Positions 44,084 through 56,382 of a stretch of 64,000 nucleotides of DNA are shown here, one piece after another. Made by a program: the position numbers and the translations under genes. Where the stretch lies: contig CP075492.1 of assembly GCA_021613535.1 (NCBI GenBank), positions 8,060,001 to 8,124,000 of the forward strand, written 5' to 3'. Origin of the DNA: Adineta vaga. Its lineage: Eukaryota > Rotifera. The number at the start of each line of letters is the position of its first letter. The first letter of the stretch is position 1. A model generated the notes under the pieces. That model saw nothing but the letters and a program-made list of their open reading frames with translations, was not told where the DNA came from and ran no database searches.

Positions 44084-47000
44084 ATGATTATTGATGCTAG
44101 TCGAGGTGAAATTCAACTTGATGATCTATTTAATGCTATCGAACATGATAAAGATCAAGTATACATTGATAAATAATTAGTTTCGTCTCAAATAGATTAT
44201 CTTTAGGTCGCTCAAGCACTTGATTTATATGGTGATTATTTGAAAATCAAAAATGATAATATAACCGATGGGAAAAAGAAAATCGAATTACTTGAAGAAA
44301 TTTTAAAACTTGAATGCATTGCAAAAACAATTGTTAATCATAATCATGAAAATGAACGATCAAGAATTAATCTCAAATGGACTGTTCTAACCGAATGTGG
44401 AATTTGGTATCGAAAATTAGGTTTCTATGAAAAAGCTATTGGTTATTTCGAAAAAGTTTGTGAAATTTTCTCACTGAAAAAATACTATCATGTTTATTGT
44501 TGATTTATAGGCAAATGCAATTAATAATCGTGTCTCGACTATTTATTATGAAATGGGAATGTGTTATCTTGAATTAGCAAATATTTATCAAGTAAAAATA
44601 TGTTTTGAAAAAGTAATATTTTATGATTATCGAACGTTATGATAGATGAATGAAATGTTTTTCTATGTAGACCATTGAAATTAGTCATGAACATGTACAT
44701 TGGAAATGTTTAGAACAAATTATTTATTTCTATTATATTCTTGGCAATTTTTCGAGTAAGATTTCATTGATTGTGAAGTATTTATTAAATTTTCTTCGTT
44801 TGATTTTAGAATGTCTCGAATATATTCGTATTGGTTATGATCGTGTAGCAACTTATCAATCAATTTATGATTTCGGTCAATTATGTTTAGTTTTATTGGA
44901 GAAAAAACAACCGTCAATGAAGATGTTAATTGAAAAAATGTTCAAAAATGAAATCGAATATATTATTCATGATGAGAATCTTTCGACCAAGATCGAAGAA
45001 TTAGAAGTAAATATCGCAAAATTTAAAGAGAAACTATTAAAGAAGAAAAATTCGATTATCGAACGAAAAAGTATTGATGAACGTGGAATAATTGAAAAGT
45101 AATGAAAGAAAGTAGAAGAAGGTGATTGCTTATGAAATATATTTATTTAGTTTTCAAGATCTAGGTCAATTTTTAATGAAGAAAATACGTGAATCGAACA
45201 CTGATAATTTAGTATGATTGATTTTTCGAGATATTGATTTCTAAAAAGAAAATGAATGAATTTTTTGTAGAAACTATGTAAATTGATTGATGTAAATAAT
45301 TTTTTACCAAAAGAAATAGTCACAGTGGAAGTATCCGCACCCGAACCCGAACCGATGGAACAAGAACCAGTTGTATCCGAAGAACCACCACCAGTTGTAT
45401 CAAACCAACGAAAAAAACGTTCACAATTACCACTTAATCTCGATGATTATGAAAAACGACGATCAGCAAGAAGTGTTAGTTGGAATTATTCATCGTTCGC
45501 GTTTTCAAACATCATTCTTGGTTATTTTAGATTACTCGAATGATGTCCGATGAAAATAATGTTAATACAGTCGATAAATTACGACGACTTTTATCCAATG
45601 ATAATGATGGGTATCTATCTTTTTTAATTGTATTTAAATTCGATTCTATTTTTTGTTTCGTTAGTTCTGATGAAGAAGAAGATGAAACAGTGATTTCACC
45701 GGATAATCTTGACGATGGTGCGTTGCACATTGATTGATTAGAAAAAAAGTGAAACCACTCATACTTTTAGAATTTACTCCGACGATCTTATCTGATTTAC
45801 CAAAAGAAACATATCCATCACTTAGTATTGAATATAAACCATTTATTCAATTTATGGAACAAAAAGTTCAAAATGGATATCAATATCATTATCTTGATCT
45901 TATTAATGAATATGTCAATGAACTAACGAAACATTCATCAACATTATGGTTTACTTCTTTTTTGAAACATATTTTTCAAGATTGATTTGTCTTTCTTCTT
46001 AGGTCAATTGAAATGCGAATGATATTTACAAAACTTTTCGATTGTCTTCTTGATCATATACAATATCCCACAAGTATAATTCGTTCTTTTTGAAATTTCA
46101 ATTATAGATTTGATTCCTATTCAGCGAATATCGATACAAATCATCTTCGTGCTTGCATATGTTATGTTGAAAATGCACTTGGATCAGCAAAATCAGATCT
46201 ATCGGAAGATTCAATCGAACGGTAGAAAATCGATTTTCTCCTATTCTTTTTACGAAATGAAATATCTTCTTTAGATTCAGTTGTTTTGCTCGTTTAAAAA
46301 TCAAATATAAATTTCTTGGTTATTGTTTCGGACGTTTACAATTCTACTTATATCTCTTCAAAAATAGTTCAATTCAACAAAATCAATTCGAAATCGATGA
46401 ATTATTTTATCGAAGTAAAACCTGTTCATTTTCAAAATCACTCACTTGTTTTCTTCATTTAGTTCTATGGATATCATCGCTTTATTATTTCTTATCTGAT
46501 GTTCAAGATGATGCATTAGCTTGTATTTATCAATTACAACATATCTTACCAGATGATCAAACGATTATTCTACCAAATCTATTCAATCATACAACTATTT
46601 CAAAAAGTTTGGCAAACTTTTCTTCTTCAATCAAAACAAGTTTCTCGTCTTTTGATTTGTTCTTTTTTCAGCTACAATTGAAACACTTTATCTTCGTTTA
46701 AAAAACAACAATACTACAGCATCAAATTCTTCCGCTTCTCAAGAATTAACTTATATTCTTTCACGTATTGCTGTCGCTGAAGAGAAAGATGAATTAGTTT
46801 TATTAATAAAAAAACTAGAGAAAAAAATCAAATTATTCTACGCAAATCTTTCCACTCAAGGACATTTACAACAGAAGTCTTTAATCAAATGTTATGAAAC
46901 ATTAATCAGTGTTCTCAATGAAAATCAACATTTAAATGAAAAAGAAAATCGTCATGTTCGTCTAATATTCGATCAAATTTTCATTCAAGTTATCGATATG

Positions 47001-50000
47001 ATCATCAAGTTAGTGATCAGTTCGATAGGAAAACTCTCGTAGATGAATATATTTTTTAGAATGTTAGATGACGATTCTCAATGGCGAGATATTTCATTGA
47101 AAATGATTGAAAAATTAACTTTAAATTTAATGGATTCAATTATGAAACAAGATTTATCCGGAGAAGATATCTGGCCATTTAAATCAACGAATCCATGGAT
47201 TCTTCTGTATCGTGTAACAATGAAGTTCGTATTGATTTTCTTTCTCTTCTCTCATTTCAATTTTTGATTTATTTGAATAGACGTGATTCGAAAAAGAATG
47301 AACAATTTATTATTTCATATGTACGAACAATTCATGAAGTATTTGGAAAGTATGTGTTTCTGTTAATTGATAAATTCATTCTCTTGTCGTTTATATTTTG
47401 AAAATCTTAGATATGAAAATTGTCTAATTGAAAATGGTACTTTACTTGAATATTTTCTTCTTGAACTTATTCAAACTGAACATCCAGATATTCGAAAAAT
47501 TCTTTTTTCTAAACAAAGTATTGATTACAAATCATCAGAGAATTTCGATGAAACTAATGAACAAAAAAGTAAATTATCCAAAGTTCTCGATGAAATTGAA
47601 CAATGTATTTATTGTTTGTATGGTCTTGTTTTACGTAAATCGAAAATGAAATATTTAAATGATCATAATTGTCGATCGGTAAGTGATTTGAAAGTAGAAA
47701 AGATTCGTTTTCTATTATTTTTCTTTCAGCTTGAATTAACATTAGAAAAGGCAAGTATTGTCTTTTATGCATTACGACCAAAACAATTACCTGGTTATGA
47801 AGGTCGTACTTGTACAATAACGAATGAAGTAGAAAAAAACCAAACTATTGTCAATTACTAACAGAATAAGATTATTGTTTTAGACGGAAAGTCTTTTTCA
47901 AAGATTTGAATCTATGATTGAATGGAATGATGAACGTGAACATCGACGAAAACTTTTAATATCTTATGTATCAGATGCAACGTCGATCAATAGTCAAGGC
48001 AAACAAAGTGAAGAATTATCACATCTATCTGATAAACCATTCAAAACAAATAATGCGTAAGTTAAATTTCGTTGATTGATAATTAAATATCGTCCTTCAT
48101 TTAGTTTATTTGAAAAAGATTTATATTATCTCTTTGCGGATTATCATTTAAAAATGGGTTCGAAAGATGCATCAACAAATGACTCATCAAATAAGTAAGA
48201 AAAAGAAAATCTAGCGAATGATTTTTAAATTTCTCTTTTCCTACAATAGAAAAGCACAAGAATATTATATTAAAGATCTATGTATGAATACAAAGCGATT
48301 TGATTCATGGGCAGGATTGACTGTGATTGAATTTGCAAAAATTGAAGAACTTATTACAGTAATTAAGATCTTGCTCTATTTGTGAAACCAATTTCATTCT
48401 TTTTTTCTATAGGCTGATGATTTTGATCCACGTATTTTCAATGTTCATATGTCTGCTTCATGTTATTTTCGACAAGCAGTCTCTGTTGATAGTAATAATC
48501 TTACATTATGGATGGAATATGCTGAAATAACTTATATTTTACAATCATATTGTTCGAAATATGTAAGAAGAAATTTTTCCAACGAAAATATTCTTTTTCT
48601 TTCGACAATTTAGAAAGACAAAGCAATTGAATATGTTCCGGATCGATCATTTTTATTGAATATATGTAAAGAAGCATATGAAAAAGCGAATTTGTGTACA
48701 GATAATGATGAAAATAAAGAAGATTGGACTTATTTATATATGATGGCGAAAATTGAAGAAAAACTTCATCGAAGTAAATTATTCAATGCATTGAAAAAAT
48801 ATGCTTCAGTAAGCGAATATACACTTTTCTTCTATCTACTTTATTCATATTATTTCGAGGCACTCGATCTTCTACATGAAAATAAAGCAGTTTATCCACG
48901 TAAACTTGGTCATCATACATCAACATCAAGTTCTAAGGGTACTTTACTCGGTTGTCATGCTGTAGAAGTAAGAATCTTTTTTGATTGATATATTACGATC
49001 AAGTTATTATTCTTAGATGTTCTATCGAATTCATGCTTCGACTTTAAAATATTTAAATCGTCATAATAAAGAAACAGTCGATTTTACCATTGAGAAATTG
49101 AATGAACTTCATGAATTTCTAATTGAAATGCAAACAAAACCATTTGCAACAAGTTACTACGAAAAATCACCGATGTAAGTTTTCATACTGAATATGCAAT
49201 CTAAGCGAAAATATCTCATACGAATGTTTTATTCCAGTCCAAATGATGCTCATGCTACTCAATTGATCAGTACTCAATATTTTCCTCATAAACTAGGTAA
49301 CTTTTCTTCATTTTCAACACTCATCTGATTTCCTTTTCTTTTAAAAGATCTTATTACTGATCCATGGTTAATTCTCTATCATAAATGTATTTGGTTATGT
49401 ATCGAAGGTCTTTATATTTGTATTGCTCGTTATAATCGTCATTATCGTGGACTCTATCGTCTTGCACATTTCTTTCATACGAATGAATATTATCGAGATG
49501 ATCGTTTGAGTTTAGAATTTCTTCTCGGTGGAAATGTACTTGAATTGAAAAATTATCCAAAAATTATTGGTCTCTATCAAGAACGTTCGAAACATAATCT
49601 ATTCAATGTAAGTTGGAAGAATATCGGATAGAAATTGGAGAGTTGATGATGGTTAAATGAATTTATAGGGTATATGGAGAATTCAACCATTAGATGCTGA
49701 CCGTACTGGTTCATTTAATGCATCCATGTATAAATCAACTCGTTTATTTATTGATCTTCTTCTACGGTTTGATGAACATTTATCTATTCTGATTGAAGTT
49801 CTACGACAATTATTAGCAAAACCTGATTTAGATAAGTAAATGCACGAATTAATAATAGTGAAGAATGATTGAATATTCTTTTCGTTTATAGGAAATATCT
49901 TCTAGAGATTGAAAGAAAAATGTTATGTCAACATACAATGAAAAATTTTGTTCGAACAATTAAGAAAAAGGTGATAAATCATAATATCTTTCTAGAATTG

Positions 50001-50697
50001 ACATATATAATTCTGTATCGCAATAGATAGTAAATAAAACTCGTGATGATATCGAACGTGAAGGTTTGCAAATCCTTTCATCAATAGATGAAACTGATCC
50101 AACGAATATATCTCTTCCAATTCTATTTGAAACATCCATCAAACTGTATAATTTAATGAAAAATTACTCGGAATTCTATCAAAACTCACGATTGGATGAA
50201 TTAGTTGAATTGACATTTCAACGTTATCGACCGATATTAAAAGTAAAATTGATTTATCTCTACTAACATTTCATTTTCATATGTATTTTTCAGTTCTCCA
50301 ATCATCTACCAGAAAATCCCAAAGCTGAAAACTTATCTGTGATATATACACAAAAAAAACCAAGACCAAAAGTAATTGAAGCATCCGTAAGAATGATCGC
50401 TGTTGTCTATATATCAGTAAACCGCATGCTTACTGTTCGAGTCGAGCGAATCCCATTCTGTATACGTCTATTTCTTTCTTTTTTTTAAACATAATTATAA
50501 TCATTTAGAAACGTCCAATTACGACTGTTGAACAGCCAATTGTAAATAAACGTCCATGTCCTGAACCTCCAGCAGTTTCTTCATCACCTCCACAACCACA
50601 ACCACCACAACCACCACCACCACCAACAACGACAACACAAGATTTTCTTGGACTTGCTTCATTTCTTAATAATGAATCTATGTCACTAAATGAATAA
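44084..50697 (+). CDS. CABIN1: CABIN1, TPR scaffold of the HIRA histone-chaperone complex
   Basis: In animals CABIN1 (yeast Hir3 type) works with HIRA and UBN to deposit histone H3.3 outside replication, and also restrains calcineurin/MEF2. The gene is split into roughly 30 exons by tiny introns. Order of recognisable blocks: an N-terminal TPR region (IWYRKLGFYEKAIGYFEK, 44400s), LDDYEKRRSARS matching the basic KRRSAR segment of vertebrate CABIN1 (45440s), EQCIYCLYGLVLRKSKMKYL (47600s), LYYLFADYHLK and KRFDSWAGL (48120-48330), YPRKLGHH (48890s), and HYRGLYRLAHFF with GIWRIQPLDADRTGSF (49440-49710). The last exons are proline-rich (50580-50640) and end at 50697. These blocks occur in the same order in human CABIN1, so the identification is firm. 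Some small-exon joins between 45100 and 47000 are less sure. ATG 44084 opens MIIDASRGEIQLDDLF. Confidence 0.9.
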
Positions 50698-50786
50698 AAC
50701 AATTCAGATATATATTTTTTCTCTCCCTCTCTCTCTATTAACTAGTCAAGAAAATGTTATTGTAATTGAATTCTTTTTCAGATTAA

Positions 50787-52707
50787 ATGACGACAAAACG
50801 ACGATTGAAACGATATATACCAAATTTAAGTGAACTGGAATATGATTTACAATGTGAATGGGGTGCTGAATGTCGTGTTCGATTAAATGATCTCAAAGAA
50901 TTTTATAAACATTTAGATGAACATCTCTCAACTTATATTAATCAATACCAACAAGCACCTCGTAAGTAGAGATGATAGAAATATTGAAAAAAATATTTTT
51001 TACTATCAATAGATTTAACTTGTCAATGGCGTAGTTGTGGTCATGTAGAAGAATTTGATATATCATCATTTATTCGACATGTACAATTTCATGGTTTTCA
51101 TACGAAATTGAAATATCTTGGTATGAAAACATATGAGCGTAATCATCCAGATATTCCTCTGTGTCAAAAATCAACAGAAAATCGAAATATTATTCCTGAT
51201 TTACCAGTTGAATTTCGTTGTTCTTGGGGAGATTGTCAAGTAATTTCTTCTTGTCATTGATCATTTCATATCTTCCTCTATTTCCTTCTCTAGTATACCA
51301 ACAGTCATGCACAACTTTTCTATGAACATGTAAATCAACATGCTGGTTCAGATGTTTGTCGTTGGACAGGTTAGATAACATAAATCAACTTTCATTAGTA
51401 TCGTTTCTTCATTTTAAGGTTGTACTCATCGTCCTGATAAAGCATATCGAATTCGTGAACATATCCGTAGACATACACAAGAGAAAACAATTGCCTGTCC
51501 ACAATGTGGATCATTATTTTCATGTGGAGTGAAATTTATTGAACATTGTCAACTATCTACGGAAGGTATGAAATAATATCTTATTCCATAAAGAATAATC
51601 TATCATTTATATTCAATATTAATCCTTATAGTTTCACCAGAATTTCAATGTGATAAATGTGCACAACAATTTCAATCGAAATCTCTTCTTCAAAAACATC
51701 TCAATAAACATGGTAATATTAATTTGATTTACAATCAATTCAATTATTGAAATCTATTTTCTAGCCACAAAACATACATGTCCATATTGTACACAAATAT
51801 TTTCTACTCCATCAGGTGTCAAACGACATATTATCTATCGTCATACCGATATCAAATATTTTCAATGTCCTGATTGTTCATTATCGTAAGAAGTGTTTTT
51901 TTTTCTATAAAAGATTCATTTTTTATAGAGGTTCTTCGCTTCTTTTTTCGAGGTTTAAATGTGCAAATAGTTTAACAGTTCATCGTCGTCGTTTACATTT
52001 ACTTCCATTACTCGATAAAATTAATGATGAAGACAATGAGGACAAAGAAAAAATCAAGAATCCTAATGATGATAAGCAAGATGTAAGACAAAAAAAACAA
52101 TAAAGTTTTGATGCTTTATAACGAGAAAAATGAAACTGTACTTTTAGCGTCAATGTAAATATGCATGTCATCTCTGTGATCGACGTTTTTCTCGTGGTAA
52201 AAAATTAACTGCACATCTTCTAAAAATGCATCAACTTGGAAAAGCAATGGGTTGTACTAGATTAAGGTAATATAGAATTCAACATTCTTTCTAAAAATTA
52301 ATATCATCAATCTACTGTTTAGTTATACAATGCGAAATGATGGATTTTTCCGTGTACAAAGTGAACTTGTATCGACATCAATATCATCTGAATTTCCCCT
52401 TCAACAACAACAACAACAACAGCAACAACAAACGAGTATGCCATCGACATCTCAACATCTTCCGCAAACAACCTGTGCATCATTTCTTATAAATCGTTTA
52501 TTAAATGATCGTGAAGATGGAAATCAACAAGCACCATTTAGTCCTGAATTTGAGTTGGATAATTGGAATGAGGATGAAACAGAAAATACCGATCGTGATG
52601 ATGATGATGAAGATGATGAGATTGATGATGATAATGATAATGATGATATTACTGATTATATAGATTTATGTTCAAAGAGAGCAATACAAGCAACAGATAT
52701 TCTGTAG
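50787..52707 (+). CDS. HINFP: histone H4 transcription factor (HiNF-P/MIZF), C2H2 zinc-finger protein
   Basis: Nuclear zinc-finger factor that activates histone H4 genes at the G1/S transition in vertebrates. Exon 1 is 50787-50961; further exons are separated by introns of about 50-70 bp. Diagnostic parts: LQCEWGAEC with KEFYKHLDEHL, LTCQWRSCGH with FIRHVQFHGFHTKLK, ENRNIIPDLP with FRCSWGDC, REHIRRHTQEKTIACPQCG, then standard C2H2 fingers (FQCDKCAQQF...LLQKHLNKH; CPYCTQIFSTPSGVKRHIIYRH) and CHLCDRRFSRGKKLTAHLLKMHQ. This finger order and the HTKLK and RN(I/V)IPD(L/I)P linkers match human HINFP. The tail has a ten-glutamine run (52402-52431) and an Asp/Glu-rich stretch (52590-52655). It starts 89 bp after the CABIN1 stop on the same strand. 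Confidence 0.92.
52402..52431 (+). repeat. CAA/CAG trinucleotide run coding for poly-glutamine
   Basis: Ten consecutive glutamine codons, mostly CAA with one CAG, lie in the disordered tail of the HINFP-like gene. A length polymorphism would change the protein only by whole residues. Confidence 0.9.
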
Positions 52708-53012
52708 AACAATATGTATATATATATATTTGAATGACTGTGTTTTTTTCATGTTTATTTGAAAAAATATAAGATGATAAATCAATTCTAAGATGCGAAG
52801 ACGATCTTTTGTTCATTAAGTCAACATTCAAACTATTGATACTTGAATATTTCTGTCATTTAAAATAACTAAGTTTTAATTTAGAGCGTCAACAGTGATG
52901 ACGGGACCTTTTATTGACGTTCATTCAAACCCACCATCCGAAGATAGTAAATTATAATAAAAGAAAATTAATTTAGATTAAAAGGAAAAAATCATCGTTT
53001 CCGATTCATCAC

Positions 53013-53819
53013 TTATTGACCACCAGTGATTGAACCATGAACGTTGTTGATGGTTTCAGAGATTGATCCGAGAACATTGAGACCATGACCAACGAGTTGT
53101 TCTTGGAGTTGTTCCCAGTGTGGTTTGGAAGCATCAAGAATGTTTGAGCCAAGAGCTGAGAGGCTACCGAGGGCACCTGAGAGAGCACCTTGAGCAATTG
53201 TAACAGCAGCACCGATTTGTTGTTGGAGTGCTAGAATATTTATCAAGATATATTATTTGATCATTTCGTATTAATTAATTTATATATACTTACAAGCGAA
53301 GAGATCACCGAAGATACGTGATCCACCGATTCCACCGAGAACAGCAGCTAAACCTTGGTTAAGGAAGTGTTGACCAATTTGGGTGAGTGGTGTGGTGATT
53401 TGTTGGAGAAATCCACTGAAGATTTCTGAAAAGTTGATGCTAGCACGACCTATTTTGTATGAAATGAAATGATAATGAAAGATATACTAAAAAGCAAATG
53501 AATACATACCACCGATGAGACCGCTGATTCCACCAAGAACTTGAGCAAGAACTTGATTGAGAGCGTTACCAAGAAGTGGTTTGATTTGGTCGAGGATAGC
53601 GTTGAAGTCGAATCGTCCACCAAATGAACCAACAAGTGATGAGAGTTGACCAACAGCTTGTTGAACTAAACCGAGAATTTGTGATTGAAGTTGGTTTAAA
53701 ACACCTTGAGCAATAACGCTTCCTTGGGCAACAAGTTGGTTGACGAAGTCACCACGAGCATCTGAAGCCATTGAACCGGCAACACAGGCGAAGAAGATGA
53801 GAGCAAGAGCGGCTTTCAT
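53013..53819 (-). CDS. small secreted hydrophobic-repeat protein, copy 2
   Basis: Three exons: 53819-53510, 53449-53294, 53230-53013 (227 aa), each the same length as its counterpart in the gene at 42824-43631. Signal peptide MKAALALIFFACVAGSMAS. Mature exon 1 is strongly diverged from copy 1 (it has QLVAQGSVIAQGVLNQLQ and FGGRFDFNAILDQIKP). Exon 2 is moderately similar, and exon 3 differs from copy 1 by a single base until the last few codons (end ITGGQ instead of IIGGK). Intron 1 is also nearly identical. The pattern suggests local gene conversion or selection on exon 1. Family and function are unknown. TATA box at 53901-53909. Confidence 0.87.
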
Positions 53820-54533
53820 TGTTGAATGTTTTGTGCAAATGTAGTAAGTGAGAATGAAAAGATGAGAATGATGGGTGAAGTTGAAATGAAAAATATCAAT
53901 CCTTTTATACTCCGATTTTTCTTCTAAACACCTACATATAGATAAGATAGCATTCATCTGTATACATACGGAATAAACGAAAAATATGCATCTGGTAGAT
54001 TTTCTCACATAACAGTAATAAAGCAAACTGATTTGCACTTATCGTGTGAGCAAAGTTTAGTTAGTTTTACAGAATACGAAATGGCGTTGATGTAAAAATC
54101 AACTAATCACTTTTCATGAATCGCTCTATTTATTGAATAAGGTCATTTATGAATCAAACACAATATTTTTCTCCTTCTCGAATATGTATCAGTACATGGA
54201 TATTGACTATATTCTTCAACATCGCAATAGTTTATGATCAACATACTTATCTTTTTGTAGATAATCCATGATCGTCCACTACTAATAAGTAAAAACATGC
54301 AAAAATAACATGATTAAGTATCTTCTTCGTAATCTGCACTTTCAATAGGATATTTGGTTCTTTTTTCGTTAACGTATTCCAATCTATCTACGTATGAATT
54401 CGAACCTGATGAACTGATGAAAATAAGATAAGACGTTGATTTATGTACACAATGAATTAAACAACAATTACATATGTATTCTACAAATTCTAGATAGTTT
54501 TAAAGTTCAATTTAGATGACAAAATGCATCGTG
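53820..54533. other. intergenic between secreted protein copy 2 and coiled-coil gene
   Basis: Contains the TATA box at 53901-53909 and otherwise unique AT-rich DNA. Two minus-strand neighbours are in head-to-tail order, so the right part is the 3' flank of the coiled-coil gene. The long frame running leftward from 54038 into the secreted gene is chance read-through of its 5' flank. Confidence 0.55.
53901..53909 (-). promoter_or_regulatory. TATA box of secreted protein copy 2
   Basis: The minus strand reads GTATAAAAGG, 82-90 bp upstream of the ATG at 53819. This is a near-consensus TATA element at a distance that fits a short 5' UTR. Confidence 0.7.
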
Positions 54534-55437
54534 TCAATTATGCTTTGTTGGATGACTTTCAGCTTGTGCTTGCGTTGTAATAATTGTTGTTGTTTTAGTT
54601 GATAAACGACGACCTGCATCTTCAGCTCCAAGCTAAATCAAAATACAAATCAGACTTTATGACAGGAAAAAAACGTATAATGATTCTTACCTGAGCTACT
54701 TTTTCCGTAATTTCTTCAATTTTCGAATTCGTTTTAGCTTGAGCTTCTTTCAAGACATTCTATACATTGAAAAAAAAATAGAATAAAAGAGAAGAGAAGT
54801 TTTCTTTCTAGATACCATTTTTAAACGATTTGCTTCTTCATTGACTGCATCAATACGTTTTCGAGCAGATTCAAGAATTTGTTCTTGATGCAGATTTAAA
54901 TCTTTTTCTAATTCAACTAATTTTGTTGCTTTTTCTTGATCAAGTTCATTAACAGCTCTTCAACGAAAGAAAATATAAAACAATTCCTTTTTTCATATTT
55001 GTGAATAAGGTTAAACTCACAACATCAATCTACTCTTAAATTCTTCTTCGATTTTATTCGTTTCCTTGACTGCATCATCGATTAATTGTTGTTGTTGATC
55101 TTGTGTTAAATGAACAATCTTATCGATACTATTTTTAACTGCTTCAGATATTTCATCCGTACGGCGACGAGAATATTCATCAATTTGTGAATGTGTTGAA
55201 CCTAAAAACTCTAGAGAAATTAAGACATTCAAAGATATAAAACTAACCTAGTTTTGACATCAATGCATTCATTTTCGATTGTGAATCCGATGTTGTCGTT
55301 GTTTTTGTTTGTGTTTGAGTATTAACGACTGATTGAACTTTAATATCTTCATATGTAACTGTATGAACAGCAGAAGAATTCGTTTTCTTTTCCGGATGAT
55401 TACCGTGTCCAGTAAGTGTATGCAATACCGATGACAT
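54534..55437 (-). CDS. charged amphipathic coiled-coil protein, desiccation-protein-like composition
   Basis: Five exons: 55437-55248, 55201-55021, 54957-54816, 54759-54691, 54632-54534 (226 aa). A Thr/Ser/Gln-rich head (VNTQTQTKTTTTSDSQ) is followed by about 120 residues of uninterrupted, highly charged helix (RRRTDEISEAVKNSIDKIV, TNKIEEEFKSRLM, LVELEKDLNLHQEQIL, ARKRIDAVNEEANRLK), then another Thr-rich tail (STKTTTIITTQAQAES). No Cys in the helix, no signal peptide, no TM segment. Disordered or Thr-rich ends flanking a long amphipathic helix resemble tardigrade CAHS and group-3 LEA proteins in composition, but I cannot claim homology. The frame is open upstream to 55692; that part is low-complexity, Lys- and Arg-rich, and probably 5' UTR, so ATG 55437 (MSSVLHTLTGHG) is preferred. 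Confidence 0.78.
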
Positions 55438-56382
55438 GTTTACAGAAGACTCGTGTGATGATGATCGAGCAACGATAGAAATATTTTTCTTTATGTGTCG
55501 TCTGTGGAAATGAGTACGAGAAAATAAATATGTATCGAGCTGAACTGTCGTGTTTCTTCCTCCTTCTCCTCCTCTTTTCCCCACTTTAGTAAGACGAAAT
55601 GTGAGATTTTTTTTCTTCCCTTCCTTCTTCTTCTTCCTCTTTTTCTGACTGGTTACAGGCAAGCATAGTGCGTGATCTAATTCAATCGACATAGTTTGAG
55701 TTCATCGAATAGAATTCACTATGGACTGGAGAGAAAATGTTCGCTTTGATAATAAAAAAATATTATTGATGAGAAGAATAATCGAACAATAAATATAATG
55801 GATGAAATTCCAAATAGAAGTTAAGTTATTGCAGCCGATTCTGACTTATATTTAGTCACTTCGTCACCAATGGAATATGATTTTGATTTCTGAATTACAC
55901 AAAGGAAAAAGAAGAACGCAATAGATGATATTACTTTTGTCAAAAACAGGAAAACTCCTGAGAAGATTTTTTTTTACTACGACGAGTTCAAACAAATGAT
56001 TGATGATCTCGACATGAATTCGATTTCAACAAAGGAATAAATTATGTATAATATAACTGAAGTCATCCTAAGTTGTACATTGCGAGTGAATGTTTTTAAT
56101 GTAAGATCTTCTATGTGATGTTCATAATGAATGAAATCGTTCTTAATTTAAGTCACTGAATATGATCATAAACCTATTAGTTAGTAGAAATCATTCGGTC
56201 ACGATACAATCGTTTATTAGAGACATCTGTTTACTTGAAATATGTACCATTCTCTTCATCTCCTATTACGAATATCGTCGTCCTTATTTAGATATCAGCT
56301 GTTTGAAATTTTCCCGTTTTAGTTTTATTTCTGTTATGAATCTTATTCGTTGAATAGATATAAAACATTTATATCTTTCTAG
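55438..56382. other. divergent intergenic region between coiled-coil and RRM genes
   Basis: About 0.95 kb holding two promoters facing outward. The left part is pyrimidine-rich on the plus strand (TTCTTCTTCTTCC around 55622-55640). No coding exon could be supported; the frame at 56162-56353 has an unnatural composition. Confidence 0.55.

Noticed and set aside
50505-50702. Gly-rich minus-strand frame over the end of CABIN1
   Set aside because: It is the reverse of the proline codons in the CABIN1 tail.
53820-54038. N-terminal extension of secreted protein copy 2 (open frame from 54038)
   Set aside because: The extension runs through the TATA box and has no similarity to copy 1; the signal peptide begins at 53819.
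55438-55692. 85-residue N-terminal extension of the coiled-coil protein
   Set aside because: Low-complexity Lys/Arg-rich translation of a pyrimidine-rich stretch; the ATG at 55437 gives a sensible protein, although the extension cannot be fully excluded.
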